Assembly (NCBI GenBank): GCA_003648085.1
Contig: QMOC01000236.1
Coordinates: 1 to 5,114 of the forward strand
Direction: 5' to 3'
From: Chloroflexota bacterium
GTDB taxonomy: Bacteria; Chloroflexota; Anaerolineae; B4-G1
Length of the DNA: 5,114 nucleotides
Made by a program: the position numbers and the translations under genes. Position 1 is the first letter of the stretch. Each line of letters begins with the position of its first letter. Positions 1 to 5,114 of the stretch are shown here, piece by piece. The notes beneath the pieces are model-generated. The model was not told the DNA's origin. It ran no database searches and was given only the letters and a program-made list of their open reading frames with translations.

Positions 1-13
1 AAGGGGAAGAAAA

Positions 14-38
14 CTCCGTGTCCTCTGTGTCTCCGTGG
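14..38 (+). repeat. Three imperfect CTCYGTG repeats in the leader
   Basis: Three near-identical heptamers follow each other at 14-20 (CTCCGTG), 23-29 (CTCTGTG) and 31-37 (CTCCGTG), at spacings of 9 and 8 bases, and are followed by GGTAAAGTTTTGGTT. The block lies 40 bases before the start codon of the cyclase gene. From memory, sequences of this type (complement of the kind CACAGAGACACAGAGG) recur between genes in many Chloroflexota and other environmental genomes, so this is probably one member, or the end, of a dispersed intergenic repeat. A regulatory role, such as direct repeats for a DNA-binding protein, is possible but not shown. Only one copy is present in the window. Confidence 0.5.
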
Positions 39-61
39 TAAAGTTTTGGTTCCGGCTCGTC

Positions 62-72
62 AGGGATAGGAA
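62..72 (+). promoter_or_regulatory. Weak Shine-Dalgarno for the cyclase gene
   Basis: The purine stretch AGGGATAGGAA ends five bases before the ATG at 78. The AGGAA at 68-72 is a partial match to the anti-Shine-Dalgarno sequence at usable spacing, which supports this ATG as the start. No convincing -35/-10 pair is visible in the 77 bases upstream. Confidence 0.45.
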
Positions 73-77
73 TCGCT

Positions 78-3000
78 ATGGAAATCTTGCAGATCCTGAG
101 CAGTTATCTCCCCCATCCACTGGCGGCTCGCATCCTGGAGGCACCCGACTGCCCCCTCATCGGCTGGCACGAATACACCGATGCGGTCGCCATCTTCGCC
201 GATCTGGCCGGCTTCACTCCTTTAGCCGAAGCCTTAGGGCAGATTGGGCCGGAAGGGGCAGAGGAACTGACCCGCATCCTCAATGAGATCTTCACCCCCT
301 TCATCGAACAAGCACACTGGTGGGGAGGCACGGTGGGGAAATTTGCCGGGGACGCCATTTCGATCTTTTTCACGGGTAGCGATGCCCCTGCGCGTGCGCT
401 CTCCTGCGCAATGGCCCTATATGGTCACATCACCCGCCGATCGTCCGCCGAGACCAAAGCCGGCACTTTCCGCATCCAGATGAAATTTGGCCTCGCTGCC
501 GGACGGATGCTACAGGCAGTGGTTGGCACAGAACAGCAGGCCGCATTCGTCTTCGCCGGCCCCCCCCTCGACGACGCAGCCGAGGCGGAGCATCACGCTT
601 CCCCCGGTGAGATCGTCCTCCACCCCACTCTCCAAACCTGCCTCCGTCGTGGCCAAGCAATCTACACCCCCCTCGACGGCGGCTATCTCCTGCTGCAGGG
701 GCTACAGGAGGCTGCCTCACCCGCCCCGCTGCCTCCTCTTCCTCACACCTCCGACCCGCCCGGGGCAATCCAGGCCCTGCGCCCCTTCCTCCCCGCCCCC
801 GTTTACGAGCGCCTTCTGGCCGGGGGAAGCCTCTTCGTCAACGAGCACCGCCGGGTCACCGTCCTCTTCGTCCACTTTGACGGGATCGAGTACTTATCTC
901 CCGATGGCCCGCAACGGCTGAGACAGTACAGCCGGCGGGTCATCGAAATCACCTCCCGCTTCGGAGGCTACGTCCGGCAGATCGAAATGGGGGATAAGGG
1001 AAGCAAGGCCATCGTCATCTTTGGTGCCCCCATCGCCCACGAGAACGACGAGGAACGGGCCTTGCTGTGCGCCCTGGCCCTGCAAAAGCTCCCCGCCGAG
1101 TTCGATTACGTCACTGCGCAGTGCATCGGCGTCAACAGCGGCCGGGCCTTTGCAGGCAACGTTGGCTCTACCCGGCGGCAGGAGTACACGGTGCTCGGCG
1201 ACGCGGTGAACCTGGCCGCCCGGCTGATGCAGGCCGCCGACCAGGGTCAGGTTTTGGTCAATGAGACCACTTATCGGGCTGTTTCCCACGCCTTCACCTG
1301 GCGTGCCCTGCCCCCTTTCCGGGTCAAGGGTAAAACAGAGCCCGTCACCGCCCACGAACTGACCGGGCGGCCTGTCCCCCACCCGTCACACCTTCAACCG
1401 CTCCGCTATGCCCTCCCGATGGTCGGACGGCAGGATGAACTGGCCCTTTTAGAGCGGCTGCTGGAGCGGGTCAGAGAAACCGGGGAGGGCCACACCATCG
1501 GCCTGACCGCCGAGGCCGGGATGGGCAAGAGTCGGCTGGCCGCCGAAGTCATTGCCCGTGCCCTGGAAATGGGCTTCATTGGCCTGGGCGGCAATGGGGT
1601 GAGCCACGGAGCCACTATCCCTTACCTGGCCTGGCGTCCCATCCTGCGGGCCCTGCTGGGCCTGGAGGGATTCACCTCTGCTCAGCAGATCGAGGCTGCC
1701 CGTCGGCGTCTGGCTGAGATTCACCCTGACCTCGCCACCCGCCTTCCTCTCCTGGGAGATGCACTGGGGCTGGAAATCCCGGATAACGAGATCACCGCCT
1801 CCTTCGACGCCGAACTGCGCCGGGAGAGCCTCTTCGCCCTCGTCGCCGACCTGGTTCGTCACTCCGCTGCCTCGGCCCCTTTGCTCCTGGTGCTGGAAGA
1901 CGCCCATTGGCTGGACGACCTTTCCCGCGACCTGGCCCAATCCCTCGCCTACGCCATCACCGACCTCCCCGTCCTCTTCCTCACCGTCTATCGCCCGCCG
2001 GAGATCGAGCGACGGCCTCCCCTCTGGACTACTCCTCCACCCGCCTTCACCGAGATTCGCCTTAAGCCCTTTTCCCTCCAGGAGAGCGCGGAGTTGATAA
2101 GGCTTAAACTGGCCGGTCGCGCCCTTCCCCCTGCCGTTGTGGAGCAGATAGAGCAGCGAGCCCAGGGCAATCCCTTCTTCGTGGATGAGTTCATCAACCT
2201 GATCCAGGATCGGGGGATAGACCTGGAGGACCCCCAGGCTCTGGCCGCCCTGGAGATTCCCCAGTCGCTCGAGGCCCTCGTGATCAGTCGGATGGATCAG
2301 TTGAGCGAGAGGACAAAGATGACCCTGCGCGTCGCCAGCGTCATTGGTCGTCTCTTCCGCGCCCGTTGGCTCCTAGCCATCTATCCCGTGGAAATCCAAC
2401 AGGAACTTTTGCAAGGCGATCTGGAACACCTGGACAGAGCCGATCTGATTCGGTTGGACCGGCCGGAGCCTGAATTGGAGTATCTCTTCAAACACGCCAT
2501 TACCCAGGAGGTGGCCTACGAGACCCTGACCTTCGCCACTCGGCGCACGCTACACGAGCGGGTGGCGGAATACATCGAATTGACCTACTCCGGCGACCTG
2601 AGGGCATGGTACGGGATCCTGGCTTATCACCATCGGCAGGCAGAGAGGCCGGGGAGAGAGTTCACATACGTTCGACTGGCTGCTCAGGAGGCCGCCCGCC
2701 AGTCTGCCTATCGGCAAGCGGCCATCTTCTACCAACGGGCCATTGAGTTGATGGATGCCCACAGGTTTGGTACGCCGCAGGAGGCATTCGACCTGCGACT
2801 CCATCTCTTTGAACAGTACGAGGTCCTGGGCGAGCACAAACGTCTTCCTGCGCTGGCCGAGGCTCTCGTCGCCCTGGCCGAACACTTGGACTCCCCCCGC
2901 CTGGTCAAGGCGCAAATCAGACAGGGAACCGCCAAAATGCGCACCGGCTATGTGAAGGAGGCCGTTCCCTTCTTTGAGTCCGCCGCCGCCCTGGCTCGCC

Positions 3001-4094
3001 GGGCCGGCGACCACCATGGTCTGATCGAAGCCCTTCTGTACCGAGGACGCGCCTATTTTGACGTGGGCGACTACGAGCACGGCAAGGCGATGCTCCGGCG
3101 AGTCATCCAGGAAGGGGGAGAGGCGGAATGGCGGCAGAGGGCCAAAGCATGCCAGGTGCTGGGTTGGATCGCCTACGACGAGGGGGACTACGAGCAGACC
3201 GAGCAGTATTGGCGCCACTCGCTGGAGTTGGCGCGGGCCCACGGGCACAAGCCGATGGAGGCGCTGGTGCTCAGCAATCTGGGAGTACTCTACGGAACCT
3301 TGAACTACGTCGAAAAAGGGATCCAGCACATCAAGGAAGGACAGGCGATCGCGGTGCAGATTGGGTACAAGGACGGCGAGGCGGAGGGATGGGCACGCCT
3401 GGGAGGAGCCTGGAACGGAGTGGGACAGTATGAGCGAGCCTGGGAGTGCTATGAACGCGCCCTGGAGATTGATGACCGTATGCCCGGCGCAGTGTGGGGA
3501 CAATCCTACATCCGTTCCCAGATGGCCCAGGTACTTCTTGAGACGGGAGGCGATCTGGGAGAGGCCGAGAGGCTGATCCACCGTGCTCTGGAGATCACCT
3601 TGCCGTTGGAGGACAGAGAACTGCTGGGGTGGCTCTACTACAGGCTGGGGCAGATACGGATGCGCCAGGGCGCCCTGGAAGAGGCATGCCAGGCACTGGA
3701 GGAATCGGCCCGCCTGCGAAAAGAGGTCGGCCAGGTGGCAACCTACATGCTTACGATGGCCGACCTGGGAGCACTGCATCTACAACGTGGAGACTTGATC
3801 GCCGCCCGCTCCTGCGCCGACGCGGCCCTGGCTCTGATGTCCCCTGACAGAGGACAAGGATGGGAGGTGTCGGAAGCCATATCGGCCGGTCTGTCTTGCT
3901 TTCACATCCTTCAGGCCACCGGTGAGGAGGCACAGGCACGGGATGTGCTCCGCCACGCTTACGACGTCCTTCAGCAGTGCGCTGATCGCCTGGAGACGGA
4001 GGAACTTCGTCGGTCGTTCCTGGAACGGGTCAGCGTGCATCGCGCCGTCGTCGAGGCTTACCACTCCGTGTTTGGTGAAGCCCACCGCTCGTAA
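78..4094 (+). CDS. Soluble adenylyl cyclase-like protein: tandem class III cyclase domains, AAA/STAND ATPase, TPR repeats
   Basis: This complete 1338-residue protein probably makes a cyclic nucleotide (cAMP more likely than cGMP) in the cytosol. No signal peptide or membrane segment is visible. Cyclase domain 1 spans about residues 33-200: FADLAGFT holds metal Asp42 and KFAGD holds Lys88 and metal Asp92, but its transition-state Asn/Arg positions are Asp165 and Glu169. Cyclase domain 2 spans about 257-430: its first metal position is His266, MGDKGSK follows, and EYTVLGDAVNLAAR carries Thr371, Asn378 and Arg382. The domains therefore complement each other in one site, as in mammalian soluble adenylyl cyclase (about 1610 residues, same domain order). 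Gln301 replaces the usual adenine-contacting Lys. An ATPase follows at about 447-710: VGRQDEL, Walker A AEAGMGKS (478-485), Walker B LLLVLEDAHW (602-611) and GNPFFVDEF (697-705). A winged-helix-like stretch covers about 728-830, including FKHAITQEVAY. About ten TPR-like helical pairs fill 860-1310. There is no DNA-binding output domain. ATG 78 is preferred because it sits just before the typical LxxYLP leader of domain 1 and has a weak ribosome-binding site. The domain calls are firm; cyclase activity and base specificity are inferred. Confidence 0.93.
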   Translation: MEILQILSSYLPHPLAARILEAPDCPLIGWHEYTDAVAIFADLAGFTPLAEALGQIGPEGAEELTRILNEIFTPFIEQAHWWGGTVGKFAGDAISIFFTGSDAPARALSCAMALYGHITRRSSAETKAGTFRIQMKFGLAAGRMLQAVVGTEQQAAFVFAGPPLDDAAEAEHHASPGEIVLHPTLQTCLRRGQAIYTPLDGGYLLLQGLQEAASPAPLPPLPHTSDPPGAIQALRPFLPAPVYERLLAGGSLFVNEHRRVTVLFVHFDGIEYLSPDGPQRLRQYSRRVIEITSRFGGYVRQIEMGDKGSKAIVIFGAPIAHENDEERALLCALALQKLPAEFDYVTAQCIGVNSGRAFAGNVGSTRRQEYTVLGDAVNLAARLMQAADQGQVLVNETTYRAVSHAFTWRALPPFRVKGKTEPVTAHELTGRPVPHPSHLQPLRYALPMVGRQDELALLERLLERVRETGEGHTIGLTAEAGMGKSRLAAEVIARALEMGFIGLGGNGVSHGATIPYLAWRPILRALLGLEGFTSAQQIEAARRRLAEIHPDLATRLPLLGDALGLEIPDNEITASFDAELRRESLFALVADLVRHSAASAPLLLVLEDAHWLDDLSRDLAQSLAYAITDLPVLFLTVYRPPEIERRPPLWTTPPPAFTEIRLKPFSLQESAELIRLKLAGRALPPAVVEQIEQRAQGNPFFVDEFINLIQDRGIDLEDPQALAALEIPQSLEALVISRMDQLSERTKMTLRVASVIGRLFRARWLLAIYPVEIQQELLQGDLEHLDRADLIRLDRPEPELEYLFKHAITQEVAYETLTFATRRTLHERVAEYIELTYSGDLRAWYGILAYHHRQAERPGREFTYVRLAAQEAARQSAYRQAAIFYQRAIELMDAHRFGTPQEAFDLRLHLFEQYEVLGEHKRLPALAEALVALAEHLDSPRLVKAQIRQGTAKMRTGYVKEAVPFFESAAALARRAGDHHGLIEALLYRGRAYFDVGDYEHGKAMLRRVIQEGGEAEWRQRAKACQVLGWIAYDEGDYEQTEQYWRHSLELARAHGHKPMEALVLSNLGVLYGTLNYVEKGIQHIKEGQAIAVQIGYKDGEAEGWARLGGAWNGVGQYERAWECYERALEIDDRMPGAVWGQSYIRSQMAQVLLETGGDLGEAERLIHRALEITLPLEDRELLGWLYYRLGQIRMRQGALEEACQALEESARLRKEVGQVATYMLTMADLGALHLQRGDLIAARSCADAALALMSPDRGQGWEVSEAISAGLSCFHILQATGEEAQARDVLRHAYDVLQQCADRLETEELRRSFLERVSVHRAVVEAYHSVFGEAHRS

Positions 4095-4145
4095 CCGGTC
4101 GGATACCTGGCCTGGGTAGTTCTCGGTGAAAAACGAGGTTGGAGG

Positions 4146-4161
4146 CCCGGCTTCAGCCGGG
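4146..4161. terminator. GC-rich hairpin between convergent genes, possible bidirectional terminator or repeat unit
   Basis: CCCGGC at 4146-4151 pairs perfectly with GCCGGG at 4156-4161 around a TTCA loop. It lies midway between the two convergent stop codons, where a shared terminator is expected. On the plus strand no T-run follows. On the minus strand a run of five Ts (4133-4129) comes about 12 bases after the stem, too far for a classic intrinsic terminator. A short palindrome of this kind could instead be a dispersed REP-like element. The rest of the gap (4095-4188) shows no open reading frame or RNA gene that I can support. Confidence 0.35.
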
Positions 4162-4188
4162 AAGCCCCCGATAAAGCGCGGCGTCTCC

Positions 4189-5114
4189 CTACCTGAATGG
4201 AGTCACGGTGGGATAGGGCGTGGCGGTAGGGGTGGGGGTCTGGCAGATGCGGGCCTCCCTCAGCGTGGCGGTGTACTCAGAGGCCGGAGCACCGATGGAA
4301 ACGGCGTATTCCAGCATCGCCTCGGCATCCACGCAGCGCCCGGCGCCCAGGTAGGCCCGCCCCAGTGCGCCGAAGAGGTCGGCGATGGACTGATCGGAGT
4401 GGATGAGCATACTGGTGTCGCCAGCCTGCACCAATGCGCGGGCGGCCTCGAATGAAGTGACCGCCTCCTCCCAGGAGCCGTTCTCAACGTAGGCCTGGCC
4501 CAGTGCGAACCACAGCAGAGCCGACTGTTGGGGCGCGTCCTCAATTCCCTCTCTCAGCACCTTGATAGCCGCGCGAGGGGCATCCAGTTCGACGAGCGCC
4601 CAACCGCGATAGTAATGCCGCAGCGGGTCATCGGGGTGGGCATCGGCGTACTCGCGGCTCAGCGCCAGCAGGTGAGCGACATCACGGACTGCGCGGGCGG
4701 CCAGCCAACGGGAGCGGAAAGTCTCCTCCCTCAATGTGGGGGCCAAGGCCACGGCCCGGTCGAAAGCCTCCAGCGCCGGGTGCGCATGCCCCAGGAGACG
4801 TAGCGCCTCACCGCGCAGGGCGTAGGCGGGGGCGCTGGCCGGATCAACCTCCAGCGCAGCGTCGGCATCGGTCAGCGCCAGATCGAGTTCCCCCCCCGCC
4901 AGGTAGACGCTGCCGCGCGCGACGTAGGCCGGCGCGAAGTCGCGCGAGAGTTGGATGGCCCAGGTGAAGGATTGTAACGCGCCTTCGACATCACCGGCCT
5001 CCTGGCGGGCCACCCCCTCTTTATAATATGTTCCTGCGCTGATAGGAAATGGGGTGGAAGTAGGAGTAAGAGTGGAGGTAGGGACGGCGGCACGGGTGGG
5101 GAGCCGCTGGGAGG
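4189..5114 (-). CDS. TPR-repeat protein with Pro/Thr-rich linkers (5' end outside window)
   Basis: The minus-strand frame ends at TAG (4191-4189) and stays open to the window edge, giving 307 visible residues with the N-terminus missing. A GTG at 5013 could be read as a start but falls inside the first TPR helix (TYYKEGVARQEAGDVEGAL), so the true start lies beyond 5114. Visible residues 1-25 form a Pro/Thr/Ser-rich linker (PTSTLTPTSTPFP). Residues 27-125 are three clear TPRs with the usual A-x-x-x-x-G and P-x-x-A-x-A patterns, for example ALEVDPASAPAYALRG. Residues 130-275 hold further TPR-like helical pairs (YYRGWALVELDAPRAAIKVL, then LGQAYVENGSWEEAVTSFEAA). The C-terminus is another Pro/Thr-rich tail, TPTPTATPYPTVTPFR. 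TPRs bind protein partners. Low-complexity Pro/Thr linkers are common in exported or lipid-anchored proteins of Chloroflexota, so an extracytoplasmic location is inferred, but any signal peptide would lie outside the window. The partner and pathway are unknown. The gene converges on the cyclase gene and is not co-transcribed with it. Confidence 0.85.
   Translation of the reverse strand, partial: SQRLPTRAAVPTSTLTPTSTPFPISAGTYYKEGVARQEAGDVEGALQSFTWAIQLSRDFAPAYVARGSVYLAGGELDLALTDADAALEVDPASAPAYALRGEALRLLGHAHPALEAFDRAVALAPTLREETFRSRWLAARAVRDVAHLLALSREYADAHPDDPLRHYYRGWALVELDAPRAAIKVLREGIEDAPQQSALLWFALGQAYVENGSWEEAVTSFEAARALVQAGDTSMLIHSDQSIADLFGALGRAYLGAGRCVDAEAMLEYAVSIGAPASEYTATLREARICQTPTPTATPYPTVTPFR

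Noticed and set aside
46..74. Possible sigma-70 promoter (TTGGTT as -35)
   Set aside because: No acceptable -10 hexamer lies 16-18 bases downstream, and the start codon would be too close.
35..286. Plus-strand open frame starting MVKFWF just before the cyclase start
   Set aside because: It overlaps the cyclase domain 1 coding sequence in another frame, has an Arg/Pro/His-rich translation typical of out-of-frame reading, and begins inside the leader repeat.
2550..3779. 409-residue open frame on the minus strand inside the cyclase gene
   Set aside because: It lies antisense to the TPR region, whose plus-strand frame shows clear repeat motifs. The antisense translation has no recognisable domain, and long open antisense frames are common in GC-rich genes.
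4210..4238. G-rich plus-strand tract that could form a G-quadruplex
   Set aside because: Four G-runs exist, but one loop is ten bases long and the tract is fully explained by Pro/Thr codons of the C-terminal tail on the other strand.
4126..4455. 109-residue plus-strand open frame over the end of the TPR gene
   Set aside because: It is Gly-rich out-of-frame sequence opposite a real TPR coding region, with no domain or ribosome-binding site to support it.
5011..5013. GTG as the start codon of the minus-strand TPR protein
   Set aside because: The frame remains open upstream to the window edge, and the residues just before the GTG (TYYKEG) complete the first TPR helix, so this is an internal Val codon.
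1..5114. CRISPR array, transposase, tRNA or rRNA
   Set aside because: No regularly spaced long repeats, terminal inverted repeats, transposase motifs or RNA-gene signatures were found by reading either strand.

Overview
The window (about 5.1 kb, GC-rich) holds two protein-coding genes arranged tail to tail, a short leader before the first and a 94-base gap between their stop codons. The likely source is a Chloroflexota-type bacterium. This rests on the large cyclase-ATPase-TPR protein, the Pro/Thr-rich 'TPTPTATP'-style linkers of the second protein, and a leader repeat that I associate from memory with such genomes. No rRNA, ribosomal protein or other solid marker is present, so the assignment is tentative.

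Region 1 (1-77) is the leader of the first gene. It carries three imperfect copies of a CTCYGTG heptamer and a weak ribosome-binding site. Region 2 (78-4094, plus strand) is one complete 1338-residue protein with two class III nucleotide cyclase domains in tandem, an AAA/STAND-type P-loop ATPase with a winged-helix-like follow-on, and a long TPR solenoid. This is the domain order of mammalian soluble adenylyl cyclase (ADCY10). By hand alignment the first cyclase domain supplies both metal-binding aspartates and the second supplies the base-contacting Thr and the transition-state Asn and Arg, so one composite active site is expected. Two substitutions stand out. The adenine-contacting Lys of the second domain is Gln301, and the bicarbonate-binding Arg of soluble adenylyl cyclase is Ala168.

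Region 3 (4095-4188) is the convergent intergenic gap, with a perfect 6-bp GC hairpin that may end transcription or be a dispersed repeat unit. Region 4 (4189-5114, minus strand) is the C-terminal part of a second TPR protein whose start lies beyond the right edge. A Pro/Thr/Ser-rich linker precedes its TPR block and a Pro/Thr-rich tail follows it, which suggests an exported or envelope-tethered protein.

The genes converge, so they are not an operon and nothing shows that they work together. The first is probably a cytosolic signalling enzyme in which the ATPase/TPR half senses or scaffolds partners and gates cNMP synthesis. The second is probably a TPR adaptor, perhaps outside the membrane. 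The domain architecture of the first gene is already known in bacteria. The points worth a second look are its active-site and regulatory-site substitutions and a base-composition shift inside the gene.
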